Shown piece by piece: positions 6,298 through 15,369 of a stretch of 19,464 bases of DNA. The stretch spans positions 1-19,464 of the forward strand of contig DDZY01000040.1 in NCBI GenBank assembly GCA_002346525.1, read 5' to 3'. The notes beneath the pieces were generated by a model. The model was given only the letters and a program-made list of their open reading frames with translations. It was not told the DNA's origin and did no database searches. Each line of letters begins with the position of its first letter. Positions within the stretch are counted from its first letter, which is position 1. The stretch is from Proteobacteria bacterium UBA2996 (GTDB taxonomy: Bacteria; Pseudomonadota; Gammaproteobacteria; Arenicellales; UBA868). A program made the position numbers and the translations under genes.

Positions 6298-7905
6298 ATG
6301 GTCCAATTTTCCAGCCGTATCGATACGACGTCGTCTGATTTCGCGGCCAACCGAGAGGTCATGCTGGCGAAAACCGCTGTGCTGACCGAGGCCATTGAAC
6401 AGGTAACACAGGGCGGCAGTGAAAAAGCCCGGGCAAGACACAGCGAAAGGGGCAAATTACTGCCGCGCGAGCGCATCGAGAAGCTACTCGATCCCGGGGC
6501 CAGTTTTCTTGAACTGTCACAGCTCGCCGGTTGGGAACTTTACGATGATGATGTCCCGTGCGGCGGCATCATCACCGGCATCGGACAGATTCATGGGCGG
6601 GACTGCATGCTGGTGATCAATGACGCCACGGTCAAGGGCGGCACCTACTACCCGATTACCGTCAAAAAACATCTCAGGGCGCAAGCCATCGCCACCGAGA
6701 ATCGCCTGCCATGTATTTACCTGGTGGACTCTGGGGGCGCTTATCTTCCAAGACAGGATGAAGTCTTTGCTGACCGAGAGCATTTCGGCCGTATATTTTT
6801 TAACCAGGCCAATATGTCCGCCGCCGGGATACCCCAAATCGCGGTCGTCATGGGATCCTGCACTGCCGGGGGTGCCTACGTGCCGGCGATGTCCGACCAG
6901 GCTATTATCGTCCGCCGCCAGGGGACGATCTTTCTGGGAGGTCCACCGCTGGTCAAGGCGGCAACCGGTGAGGAAGTGAGCGCGGAAACGCTAGGGGGCG
7001 CCGACGTTCACACAAGAATCTCGGGGGTTGCCGACTACATGGCACAAGACGATGACCATGCATTGGCCCTGACCCGCGAAATCGTCTCGCACCTTAATCT
7101 GCCGCCCGTGGCGACAACGCCGCAAGACGATCCCCCAGCGCCGGCATACGGGGTGGAAGAGCTTTACGGCATCATTCCCTCCGACCCCAGGCTCCCCTTT
7201 GATATTCGGGAAATCATCTGTCGGATCGTGGATGGAAGCGATTTTCAGGAATTCAAGTCACGCTATGGAAAGACCCTGATCTGCGCCTTCAGTCGGATTG
7301 CGGGATACCCGGTCGGCGTTATCGCCAACAACGGCATCCTCTTCTCTGAATCGGCTCTCAAGGGAGCGCACTTTATCGAACTGTGCACCCAGCGTGGGAT
7401 CCCCTTGCTGTTTCTGCAGAATATCACCGGTTTTATGGTGGGCAGCCGTTATGAGCATGGCGGCATAGCCCGGGATGGGGCGAAACTGGTGAATGCCGTA
7501 GCCTGCGCGAAGGTCCCCAAGCTCACCGTCATTGTCGGCGGCAGTTTCGGCGCGGGCAACTACGGTATGTGCGGCAGAGCCTACGACCCCCGGTTCCTGT
7601 GGATGTGGCCTAACGCCCGGATCTCAGTCATGGGCGGCGATACCGCAGCACAGGTTCTGTCCCAGATCCGTCGCGATGGCATGCAAAAGGCGGGTCGGGA
7701 CTGGCCCCGCGAAGATGAAGAGATCTTTCGCGATGCAATCACGAATCAATACGATGAACAGGCCAATCCTTTCTATTCCAGCGCACGCCTTTGGGACGAC
7801 GGCATCATCGATCCGGCTCACACCCGGAGAATCCTGTCGCTAGCGCTTGTCACCGTACACAATGCGCCCGTCACCAAAACTGACTTTGGTGTCTTCCGGA
7901 TGTAG
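6298..7905 (+). CDS. liuB: 3-methylcrotonyl-CoA carboxylase, beta (carboxyltransferase) subunit
   Basis: A 535-residue carboxyltransferase that moves the carboxyl group from biotin to 3-methylcrotonyl-CoA, making 3-methylglutaconyl-CoA in leucine degradation. It works with a biotin-carboxylase/carrier alpha subunit that is not in this window. The crotonase-like halves are clear: the N-terminal oxyanion region around GSCTAGGAYVPAMSD (186-200), IFLGGPPLVKAATGEEVSAE (211-230), and the C-terminal GGSFGAGNYGMCGRAY (414-429). The start is the ATG at 6298; the GTG at 6256 would overlap the preceding gene and adds residues not seen in the family, whose usual length is about 535. No strong ribosome site precedes it, so coupling with the upstream gene is likely. 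Confidence 0.94.
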   Translation: MVQFSSRIDTTSSDFAANREVMLAKTAVLTEAIEQVTQGGSEKARARHSERGKLLPRERIEKLLDPGASFLELSQLAGWELYDDDVPCGGIITGIGQIHGRDCMLVINDATVKGGTYYPITVKKHLRAQAIATENRLPCIYLVDSGGAYLPRQDEVFADREHFGRIFFNQANMSAAGIPQIAVVMGSCTAGGAYVPAMSDQAIIVRRQGTIFLGGPPLVKAATGEEVSAETLGGADVHTRISGVADYMAQDDDHALALTREIVSHLNLPPVATTPQDDPPAPAYGVEELYGIIPSDPRLPFDIREIICRIVDGSDFQEFKSRYGKTLICAFSRIAGYPVGVIANNGILFSESALKGAHFIELCTQRGIPLLFLQNITGFMVGSRYEHGGIARDGAKLVNAVACAKVPKLTVIVGGSFGAGNYGMCGRAYDPRFLWMWPNARISVMGGDTAAQVLSQIRRDGMQKAGRDWPREDEEIFRDAITNQYDEQANPFYSSARLWDDGIIDPAHTRRILSLALVTVHNAPVTKTDFGVFRM

Positions 7906-7947
7906 CAAGATTAGAATAGCCGTCCATTACTCACGCCTGAAATTCAG

Positions 7948-9210
7948 ATGCCCCCAAGCCCCATCCCCAGAAAACCGACCTATCAGGTCCGGGTAGGCAA
8001 GGTACTGGTCGGCGGAGATGCGCCTGTTGTCGTCCAGTCGATGACCAATACTGATACCGCTGATGTGGACGCGACCGTTCGCCAGGTGATCGAGCTGGCA
8101 GAGGCCGGATCAGAGATTGTGCGAATCACGGTCAACAACGACGCGGCGGCCAAAGCGGTACCCGTGATCAGGACACGGCTGGACACGGCCCGCTGCCCAG
8201 TGCCGCTGGTCGGTGATTTTCACTATAACGGGCATGCGCTGCTGCAGGAGTACAGCGACTGCGCCGACGTGCTCGATAAATACCGCATCAACCCCGGTAA
8301 CGTCGGTCAGGGTGAAAAAAGGGATATCCGCTTCTGTCAAATGGTCGAGCAGGCATGTATTCGAGATAAACCGGTCCGTATCGGTGTGAACTGGGGTTCA
8401 CTTGATCCCCAACTGCTTGCGCGCAAGCTTGATGACAATGCTGCGCTGCCTTCACCCCGCCCGCTGGAAACGGTCACCCGAGAGGCGCTTGTCGATTCTG
8501 CTCTCAACAGCGCCGAACTCGCTCAGCGCGAGGGACTCAGGCCCGAACAAATCATTCTTTCCGCAAAAGTCAGTGCCGTGCCCGAGTTGGTAGCGGTTTA
8601 CCGGCAGTTGGCTGAACGATCCGATCTGGCCCTGCATCTAGGACTCACCGAGGCCGGTATGGCTGACAAAGGGGTTGTCTCTTCAGCCGCCGGCCTTGTG
8701 CTGCTGCTGCACGAAGGCATCGGTGACACGATTCGGGTCTCCCTGACACCCCAGCCTGGGGAGAGCCGCACCCGTGAAGTTCGTATTGCACAGGAAGTCC
8801 TGCAGTCTTTGGGACTGCGCAGTTTCACACCCCAGGTGACCGCCTGTCCTGGATGCGGACGAACGACCAGCGACTTCTTTCAGCGTCTGGCCGAGGAAGT
8901 ACAGGAACACTTGCGGCAACGCATGGTGAAATGGAAGACGACCTATCCGGGCGCCGAAACCCTGTCTGTTGCTGTCATGGGCTGTGTCGTGAACGGGCCG
9001 GGTGAAAGTCGCCACGCCGACATTGGCATCAGCCTGCCCGGCACCGGAGAGAAACCGGTCGCACCCGTCTTTCAGGACGGAGAAAAAATCTGCACGCTGC
9101 GCGGTGACGATATCGCAACGCAGTTTATCGCCCTCGTTGAGACTTATGTCGAGAAAAGATTTGGGGGGGCGGATACCTCCCGGACTGGCACCCCGCCTCA
9201 AGCCAGCTAA
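7948..9210 (+). CDS. ispG: 4-hydroxy-3-methylbut-2-enyl-diphosphate synthase (flavodoxin type)
   Basis: A 420-residue [4Fe-4S] enzyme of the MEP pathway that reductively opens the cyclic diphosphate MEcPP to HMBPP, the penultimate step of isopentenyl diphosphate synthesis. The N-terminal TIM-barrel begins VGGDAPVVVQSMTNTDT (21-37), and DKYRINPGNVG (110-120) is present. The cluster ligands are Cys300 and Cys303 in CPGCGRTT and Cys346 in MGCVVNGPGE, with the conserved Glu353. At 420 residues it is longer than E. coli IspG (372), a length seen in other proteobacterial IspG proteins. It follows liuB by 42 bases on the same strand and may be read through from it, although pathway logic does not link them. 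It is convergent with fabB. Confidence 0.95.
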   Translation: MPPSPIPRKPTYQVRVGKVLVGGDAPVVVQSMTNTDTADVDATVRQVIELAEAGSEIVRITVNNDAAAKAVPVIRTRLDTARCPVPLVGDFHYNGHALLQEYSDCADVLDKYRINPGNVGQGEKRDIRFCQMVEQACIRDKPVRIGVNWGSLDPQLLARKLDDNAALPSPRPLETVTREALVDSALNSAELAQREGLRPEQIILSAKVSAVPELVAVYRQLAERSDLALHLGLTEAGMADKGVVSSAAGLVLLLHEGIGDTIRVSLTPQPGESRTREVRIAQEVLQSLGLRSFTPQVTACPGCGRTTSDFFQRLAEEVQEHLRQRMVKWKTTYPGAETLSVAVMGCVVNGPGESRHADIGISLPGTGEKPVAPVFQDGEKICTLRGDDIATQFIALVETYVEKRFGGADTSRTGTPPQAS

Positions 9211-9239
9211 AATGACCGGCTGAGCGCCCGTAAGCGCCT

Positions 9240-10457
9240 TCAGTCAGCGAATCGCTGAAAAACCAACGTCGCGTTGGTGCCGCCAAACCCAAAACTGTTC
9301 GACATCACGGTGTTGAGATTCGGCGCATCCATCGTGGCGAGCACAATCGGGTAACCCAGCGCCTTGGGATCAAGGTCCTGAATATTTGCCGAAGCCGACA
9401 TAAAGCCCCCGCCCAGCATAATCAAAGAGTAGATCGCTTCGTTGACACCCGCCGCACCCAACGCGTGTCCCGTCAATGACTTGGTCGCACTTAATGCCGG
9501 TACGTCATCGCCGAAAACAGTACGCAGCGCCTCCAGTTCCTGAATATCGCCAACAGGCGTGCTGGTTCCGTGGGTATTGATGTAGTCGATCGGGCCCGAC
9601 ACCCCTTCAAGAGCCTGATGCATGCAGCGAATGGCGCCCTCGCCTGAGGGCTGTACCATGTCGAATCCATCGCTGCTCGCGCCGTAGCCCACCAGTTCCG
9701 CGAGAATCGGCGCACCACGGTCGAGAGCATGATCGAGGGCTTCCAGTACCAGCACGCCTCCCCCGCCCGAGATAACAAAGCCATCACGATTGACATCATA
9801 GGTGCGCGAGGCACTCTGCGGCGTTTCGTTATATTTTGACGACATCGCGCCCATGGCATCGAACAGCACCGATGTGCTCCAGTGCAGCTCCTCGCCACCG
9901 CCCGCAAATATCACGTCCTGCTTCCCCATCTGAATCAATTCCATCCCGTGGCCTATGCAATGGGCACTGGTGGAGCAGGCTGAGCTGATTGAATAGGACA
10001 CTCCCTTGATCGAAAAGGCAGTACTCAAGCAGGCTGAATTCGTGCTGGCCATGGTCCGGGTCACCATGTAGGGGCCGACCCGCTTCACACCCTTCTCCCG
10101 CAGCAGATCTGCCGCGGCCACAATGTTTTCCGGGGAACCGCCGCCACTGCCGACCACGAGTCCGGTACGGGGATTCGAAATCTCGGCCTCACCCAGGCCA
10201 GACTGCGTAATCGCTTCACGCATCGCGATATAGTTATAAGCTGCCGAAGCGCCCATAAAACGTCTTAATTTGCGATCGATTTCGGCTTCCAGATCGATAT
10301 CGATACTCCCGTGCACCTGGGAACGAAATCCCAGTTCACGGTACTCATCCGAGCCCACAATGCCAGACCGCGTTTCGCGAAGAGCACTTTCGACGTCGGC
10401 ACAGTTGTTGCCGATACTGCTGACGATACCCATTCCAGTGACGACCACCCGTCTCAT
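9240..10457 (-). CDS. fabB: 3-oxoacyl-ACP synthase I
   Basis: A 405-residue beta-ketoacyl-ACP synthase that elongates acyl chains on ACP, including the cis-3-decenoyl intermediate, in unsaturated fatty-acid synthesis. The catalytic triad is Cys161 (SSACSTSAHC), His296 (INTHGTSTPVGD) and His331, with Lys326 in ATKSLTGHALGAAG (324-337). The C-terminal NSFGFGGTNATLVF is typical. Pairing with fabA assigns it as FabB rather than FabF. The ATG overlaps the fabA stop by 4 bases (ATGA), so the two are translationally coupled. It ends 29 bases from the convergent ispG. Confidence 0.96.
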   Translation of the reverse strand: MRRVVVTGMGIVSSIGNNCADVESALRETRSGIVGSDEYRELGFRSQVHGSIDIDLEAEIDRKLRRFMGASAAYNYIAMREAITQSGLGEAEISNPRTGLVVGSGGGSPENIVAAADLLREKGVKRVGPYMVTRTMASTNSACLSTAFSIKGVSYSISSACSTSAHCIGHGMELIQMGKQDVIFAGGGEELHWSTSVLFDAMGAMSSKYNETPQSASRTYDVNRDGFVISGGGGVLVLEALDHALDRGAPILAELVGYGASSDGFDMVQPSGEGAIRCMHQALEGVSGPIDYINTHGTSTPVGDIQELEALRTVFGDDVPALSATKSLTGHALGAAGVNEAIYSLIMLGGGFMSASANIQDLDPKALGYPIVLATMDAPNLNTVMSNSFGFGGTNATLVFQRFAD

Positions 10458-10972
10458 CCGATCGACCCTCCTTCCTCCGAGGTAAAGAGACCCACCCGAA
10501 GGTCCTTGCCGGTATAAATCGTCCGATCATCGACTTCAACAGTGCCATCGGCAATTCCCATGTACAGTCGTCGCATCACGACACGTTTGAGTGACACGCG
10601 GTAACGTACCAATTGGCAGTCAGGAGTAACCTGCCCGGTGAAGCGGATCTCACCGGATCCCAGAGCGCGGCCGTGTCCCTTACCGCCCTTCCATCCAAGA
10701 AAAAACCCCACCAGTTGCCAGAGCGCATCCACGCCCAAACAACCTGGCATGACCGGGTCATTCTCAAAATGACATTGAAAAAACCACAGTTCCGGATTCA
10801 GATCGAGCTCAGCAACAATTTCGCCTTTTCCGTATTCGCCGCCTTCATCGCTGATATGCGCGATACGATCAAACATCAACATGGGAGGCAGTGGAAGTTG
10901 TGCGTTGCCGGGACCAAACATCCGGCCGTGGCCGCAGTCAAGCAATTCTTGGTTTGTGAAACTTGCCTGCAT
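10454..10972 (-). CDS. fabA: 3-hydroxydecanoyl-ACP dehydratase/isomerase
   Basis: A 172-residue hot-dog-fold enzyme that dehydrates 3-hydroxydecanoyl-ACP and isomerises the trans-2 product to cis-3, the branch point to unsaturated fatty acids. The active-site residues are His68 in CHFENDPVMPG and Asp82 in LGVDALWQLVGF. FGPGNAQLP (19-27) and the length match the family (E. coli FabA 172). The N-terminus fits the family, although no clear ribosome site precedes the ATG. It is the first gene of the fabA-fabB pair; lutC ends 101 bases upstream on the same strand, and a consensus -10 box lies in that gap. Confidence 0.97.
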   Translation of the reverse strand: MQASFTNQELLDCGHGRMFGPGNAQLPLPPMLMFDRIAHISDEGGEYGKGEIVAELDLNPELWFFQCHFENDPVMPGCLGVDALWQLVGFFLGWKGGKGHGRALGSGEIRFTGQVTPDCQLVRYRVSLKRVVMRRLYMGIADGTVEVDDRTIYTGKDLRVGLFTSEEGGSIG

Positions 10973-11033
10973 GATGTTTTTAGGGGAGAAAATTCAGTCG
11001 TGATTACGCCAACGGGATAATGCAGCTGAGTGA

Positions 11034-11062
11034 ATTATAACGAGTCCCCCGGCTGATCACAG
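11034..11062 (-). promoter_or_regulatory. Candidate promoter for fabA-fabB
   Basis: On the minus strand a consensus TATAAT (11034-11039) lies 17 bases from a poor -35, CTGTGA (11057-11062), about 60 bases upstream of the fabA start. No E. coli-type FabR or FadR site was recognised. The weak -35 suggests either activator dependence or a chance match. Confidence 0.4.
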
Positions 11063-11073
11063 AAACAACCTGC

Positions 11074-11730
11074 TTAAGCATCTTCCACAATCAGTAAATG
11101 CAGGCGGCGCGGCCCATGCGCACCGTACTGAATGGTCTGTTCAATATCACCCGTTTTGGAGGGTCCGGTAATCAGGTTAATGGCCCGCCCTTTAGCGACG
11201 CCAGACTCCCGCAATATTGCCCAGGCATCTTCCATGTGGCGAACAATGCAGCGACGGTCGACTACGATGAGATGATCATCCGGCAGATAATTCTGTGATG
11301 GAGGCACCGCCGGCCCAGAGCACACGACCAGCGTGCCGGTTTCCGCGACAGCGGCAACCGCCTCGCTCAATGCCACTTTGGTATCTTTATCGGCCCCTTT
11401 GCGATAGACAAACACGCTATCGGTCCACTGTGTTGCATCTAGTAACGGTCCGCTGCCGAGATGCCACTGGGCGTCGAGCCCCATACCCGCCAGATGCTTC
11501 ACCACGGCGGACTCGATCTGTTCAACGCTGATCCTGTCATAAGTGCCGTGAACCGCTACGTGCTTTTGGCAGAAACGGCTCAAGAGATCATCGTCAAATT
11601 CAGGTTGTACCTGCGGCCGGCTATGTTGGATACGGGATCTCAATTCCTCCAACCGCATGAGCGTCCGGGGTTCACCTGCGGCCAGAGACTTTCTGATCGT
11701 GCCCAGTATTTGGTCGCGCGCCTGATTCAT
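11074..11730 (-). CDS. lutC: Lactate utilization protein C (LUD domain)
   Basis: A 218-residue LUD-domain protein, third component of the LutABC complex that oxidises L-lactate to pyruvate in the cytoplasm. Family signatures are SEAVAAVAETGTLVVCSG in the middle and the C-terminal LITGPSKTGDIEQTIQYGAH, followed by GPRRLHLLIVE. The ATG at 11728-11730 overlaps the lutB stop by 4 bases (ATGA). The 66 extra codons of the open frame upstream lie inside lutB in another frame and are not part of the protein. No cysteine cluster is expected or seen; the family role in the complex is known from Bacillus and Shewanella work. Confidence 0.93.
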   Translation of the reverse strand: MNQARDQILGTIRKSLAAGEPRTLMRLEELRSRIQHSRPQVQPEFDDDLLSRFCQKHVAVHGTYDRISVEQIESAVVKHLAGMGLDAQWHLGSGPLLDATQWTDSVFVYRKGADKDTKVALSEAVAAVAETGTLVVCSGPAVPPSQNYLPDDHLIVVDRRCIVRHMEDAWAILRESGVAKGRAINLITGPSKTGDIEQTIQYGAHGPRRLHLLIVEDA

Positions 11731-13160
11731 GATTTCACTTTTCGGTTCTGCCACTGCCTCATGAAGGAACGCCCGGCGGGTGCGGGAAAATCCCGACTGC
11801 CTGTCCAGCCGCCCGCACCGGGCAGCCACGCCAGTACACCCCGGCGCCTCCCCAGCAGATACATGAGCCTTAAGGGCAATGCCATTACTCCCTGATACAG
11901 CCGCGGGCGACAGGCCAGCCATGCCCACACGCCGAGCAGAAAACGACCGAAACCCGGACTCAATCGACGTTCGTGCTGCTCCACCCGGTGCTTCAGCAAC
12001 AGATCAGACAGTGGAATACGCACGGGACACACTTCCTTGCACCTGCCATTCAATGTACAGGCATTGGGAAGATCCAGTGATTGGTCAAAACCGTTCAACA
12101 GCGGAGTCAGCACAGACCCCATCGGGCCGGAATAGACCCAGCCGTATGCGTGCCCGCCAATGGAGCCGTAGACTGGACAGTGATTAAGGCAGGCACCGCA
12201 ACGGATGCAGCGAAGCATCGGCTGATATTGCCCTCCGAGAAGGCGCGAGCGGCCGTTATCGAGCAGTACTACATGATACGCCTCGGGACCTTCTATATCG
12301 TCCGCCCGGCGAGGCCCCGAATACAGAGAAGTGTAGGCGGAGAACTCTTGGCCCGTTGCGCTACGGGCCAATACTCGCAAGAGCACTGAAAGATCGTCCA
12401 GAGAGGGAACGACTTTTTCAATACCGGCAGTCACAATGTGCACGCGCGGTAGGCAACTCGTTAGATCTCCGTTCCCCTCATTGGTGACGATCACATTCGC
12501 GCCGGTTTCCGCAACCAGAAAGTTGGCTCCCGTAATCCCGACATCTGCTGTCACAAAACGTTCCCGGAGCACACTTCTCGCTTCATTAACCAACGCCTCA
12601 CGTTGTGTCACCCGGTCGGTATACCCAAGCGGACTGTGGTGTTCATGAAAGAGATCTGTGATCTGCTCACGGGTTTTATGTACTGCCGGCGCGATGATGT
12701 GGCTGGGTGTCTCTCCGGCGAGCTGCACGATGTACTCACCCAAATCGGTCTCGACAACTGTCATACCGGCCGCTTCCAGGACCGGATTGAGATGCATCTC
12801 TTCGGACACCATTGACTTACCTTTGGTGACCGTTTTTGCACCCACATCCTTGCAGATGCCAGCAACAATCTGGCAGGCCTCATCTGCATCTCGGGCCCAA
12901 TGGACTTGCCCACCATTCTCAATCACCTGCTGCTCATACAGTTCGAGATAGCCATCCAGGTTTGCCAGGACATGGTTCTTGATATCACGGGCCGCATCTC
13001 GAATCGCATCGAACTCAGGCAGCGCCTCAATCGCATCCAGGCGATGATCCACAAAACCGCCGCGGGCTTTGGCCAGCGCCCGTTGCAGGCTGGTATCCTG
13101 CAACGCCTGCCTGGCACGCTCCTGAAATTCGACCCGCTGGGATGCCGTTGAGACGCTCAT
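11727..13160 (-). CDS. lutB: Lactate utilization iron-sulfur protein B
   Basis: A 477-residue fusion of a LUD domain (about 60-300) and a ferredoxin-like domain, central to LutABC L-lactate oxidation. The LUD part shows VTKGKSMVSEEMHLN (111-125) and GANFLVAETGANVIVTNEGN (211-230). The first [4Fe-4S] motif is complete: CIRCGACLNHCP (Cys318, 321, 324, 328). The second reads CTLNGRCKEVCP (Cys368, 374, 378), with Asn371 where a CxxCxxxC-type ligand would stand. A basic, partly hydrophobic tail follows. Start and stop overlap lutA and lutC by 4 bases each. The length is normal for the family. Confidence 0.94.
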   Translation of the reverse strand: MSVSTASQRVEFQERARQALQDTSLQRALAKARGGFVDHRLDAIEALPEFDAIRDAARDIKNHVLANLDGYLELYEQQVIENGGQVHWARDADEACQIVAGICKDVGAKTVTKGKSMVSEEMHLNPVLEAAGMTVVETDLGEYIVQLAGETPSHIIAPAVHKTREQITDLFHEHHSPLGYTDRVTQREALVNEARSVLRERFVTADVGITGANFLVAETGANVIVTNEGNGDLTSCLPRVHIVTAGIEKVVPSLDDLSVLLRVLARSATGQEFSAYTSLYSGPRRADDIEGPEAYHVVLLDNGRSRLLGGQYQPMLRCIRCGACLNHCPVYGSIGGHAYGWVYSGPMGSVLTPLLNGFDQSLDLPNACTLNGRCKEVCPVRIPLSDLLLKHRVEQHERRLSPGFGRFLLGVWAWLACRPRLYQGVMALPLRLMYLLGRRRGVLAWLPGAGGWTGSRDFPAPAGRSFMRQWQNRKVKS

Positions 13161-13948
13161 GCCTTGTCTTCCGACTCCGCTTCACCAATCGCCGGGCCAT
13201 CGGCCATGCCGGCAAGTACCTCGGCCACATGAAAGACCTTCAGATCCCTGCCTTCTCGCCGCAGGCGGCCGGCGATATTCAAAAGGCATCCCAGATCCCC
13301 GCCCAGCACGGTGTCTGCCTCGGTCTGGGCAATCTGCGCGCATTTATCACTGACAATACGACCGGAGAGATCCGGGTACTTCACACTGAAAAGGCCTCCA
13401 AAACCGCAGCACGCATTGCCGTCTTCCAGTTCACGAATCGACAAACCTTCGACCCGGTCCAGCAGCGTGCGTGGCTGCTGCTGGATAGCCAATTCACGAA
13501 GGCCTGAGCAGGAATCGTGATACGCGCAGACCCCCGGATAGGAAACCTGATCCAGTTCAGCACCGAGCTGATCCACCAGAAAGGTCGTCAGTTCGAACGT
13601 CTTGTCTGCGAGACCCTGCGCACGGCCCGCCCATCTGACATCGTGGCGGAAAAGATCCGGATACTTGTTGATGAGCGTATCGGCACAGGACCCGGAAGGA
13701 ACGACCACAAAATCATCCCGGGAAAACGCACGGATCACGCTTTTGGCGATATTCATGGTGCTGGCCCGATCGCCACTGTTTAGGGCTGGCTGGCCGCAGC
13801 AACTCTGCTCTCGGGCTACACGAACACGGCAACCCGCACGCTCAAGCAAGGCCACAGCCGCGAACGCCACCTGCGGCCGCATCAGATCGGCGAGGCAGGT
13901 TATAAACAACCCGACCTTGATCGGGGAATGGGTTTGAGCTTCGATCAC
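13157..13948 (-). CDS. lutA: Lactate utilization protein A (CCG-domain iron-sulfur protein)
   Basis: A 263-residue protein with two cysteine-rich CCG domains, as in heterodisulfide reductase subunit B and glycolate oxidase GlcF; it is part of the LutABC lactate oxidase. The first domain carries SCCGQPALNSGD (Cys50-51) plus Cys18 and Cys88. The second carries HDSCSGLRE (Cys147) and NACCGFGG (Cys180-181). The start is the GTG at 13946-13948; no better in-frame start was found and no strong ribosome site precedes it. First gene of lutABC and divergent from the MFS gene. The 132-base gap upstream shows no operator that I can name. Confidence 0.93.
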   Translation of the reverse strand: MIEAQTHSPIKVGLFITCLADLMRPQVAFAAVALLERAGCRVRVAREQSCCGQPALNSGDRASTMNIAKSVIRAFSRDDFVVVPSGSCADTLINKYPDLFRHDVRWAGRAQGLADKTFELTTFLVDQLGAELDQVSYPGVCAYHDSCSGLRELAIQQQPRTLLDRVEGLSIRELEDGNACCGFGGLFSVKYPDLSGRIVSDKCAQIAQTEADTVLGGDLGCLLNIAGRLRREGRDLKVFHVAEVLAGMADGPAIGEAESEDKA

Positions 13949-14080
13949 AACATGGCAGATTTGATCAGTCCGCGTTCACTGTATCATTAAGCCTGCATTT
14001 TCACTATATCGGGCCTTCGCCAGCGTGCGCGATGGCCATTGCGTTCGCAAATCACAAGCTGTTTGTGGACTGACCAATCC

Positions 14081-15312
14081 ATGTCTGATCTGATTCATAA
14101 GATTCGATCACGCCCTGAGTTTCTGCTACTGCTGATGGCGGGTGCCGTTCCATTGAGCTTTGCTACCTGGCAGGCACTTTTGAACAACTTTGCAATAGAA
14201 CGTGCGGCGTTCAGTGGCGCTGAAATCGGCATCCTGCAAAGTCTTCGAGAAGTACCCGGGTTTCTGGCTTTCACAGTGGTGTTCCTGCTCTTTTTCTCCG
14301 GGAGCAGCACATTGCGCTGATCTCGCTCATCCTGCTCGGGATTGGGACGGCACTCACCGGTGTTTTTCCGACCGTGATCGGCCTGTATCTCACCACTATG
14401 GTGATGTCAGTCGGGTTTCATTATTTCGAAACCATTCAGACGTCCCTTTCTCTTCAATGGATCGATACCGACCGCACAGCAGAAGTGCTGGGACGCATTA
14501 TTGCGGTAGGCGCTTTCACCTCGATTGTTGCCTTCGCGGCAATCTGGCTCGCCTTCGACGTGATGTCACTGGATTTCGTCACGGTCTATATCCTGGGAGG
14601 CGGCATCACGGCCGTTATCGCGGTCGCAGTATGGCCGTGCTTTCCGCAATTCCCTATCCGGGTGAGTCAACGTCGGCAACTGATCTTGCGCAAACGCTAC
14701 TGGCTCTACTATGCGCTGACGTTTCTTTCCGGAGCGCGCCGCCAAATCTTTATCGTCTTTGCCGGATTCCTAATGGTTGAAAAATTCGGCTATAGCGTCG
14801 CTGCCATTTCGGTCCTGTTTCTGGTGAATGCCACATTGAACATGCTGTTTGCGGCACGCATTGGTCGAGTTATCGGCCGGGAGGGTGAACGGACCGCGTT
14901 GGTCTTTGAATACATTGGCCTAGTCGGTGTATTTGTTGTCTATACGTTCGTCGAGAACGCACATCTGGCTGCCGGCCTCTGTATCGTTGACCATTTCTTT
15001 TTCGCGCTGGCGATAGCCATCAAAACCTATTTTCAGAAGATCGCCGATCCGGCCGATATTGCCTCCAGCGCGGGTGTCTCGTTTACCATCAATCACATCG
15101 CGGCGGTGGTGCTGCCCGCGGCTCTTGGCATTCTTTGGCTGACCTCTCCCGCTGCCGTGTTTCTGGTCGGCGCAGGATTGGCCGGTTTGTCCCTGCTGTT
15201 GTCTCTCAATATCCCGACCCATCCCGCACAAGGAAACGAAGTGATGCTGGGGCGCCGGCTTTGGCAACACCGTTCGGGCCGCCAAATAAACTTATTCTCG
15301 ATTGCGCCCTAA
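14081..15312 (+). pseudogene. MFS transporter, interrupted by one frameshift
   Basis: Two reading frames together make one major-facilitator protein. Frame one begins at the ATG at 14081 and encodes ILQSLREVPGFLAFTVVFLL before leaving the coding path at a run of five T (14291-14295). It then stops at 14318-14320. The other frame continues the protein as LREQHIALISLILLGIG and runs to the TAA at 15310-15312. One extra T would restore about 410 residues, a normal size for a 12-helix MFS carrier, with no other stop. Hydrophobic segments recur throughout; the long loop KIADPADIASSAGVSFTINH precedes the last helices. Substrate unknown. The break may be a sequencing/assembly error in a homopolymer or a true recent mutation, since both parts remain well preserved. 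Divergent from lutABC. Confidence 0.82.
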
Positions 15313-15369
15313 GAATGATCCCCACGGATGATCCGCAATACGCCGTATGGGAGGGCAAGCGATTAATTA

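Noticed and set aside
9244..9258. Inverted repeat TCAGCG-AAT-CGCTGA between ispG and fabB
   Set aside because: It lies in the last codons of fabB, and neither strand has the T tract following the stem, so terminator activity is unsupported.
11731..11928. 66-codon N-terminal extension of lutC
   Set aside because: It lies wholly inside lutB in another frame; the ATG overlapping the lutB stop matches the family start.
13949..14080. Operator or promoter between lutA and the MFS gene
   Set aside because: I looked for inverted repeats and good -35/-10 pairs on both strands and found only weak matches not worth listing.
14285..14300. Programmed -1 ribosomal frameshift in the MFS gene
   Set aside because: The run is preceded by C and is only five T, so it lacks a full slippery heptamer; MFS carriers have no known need for it.
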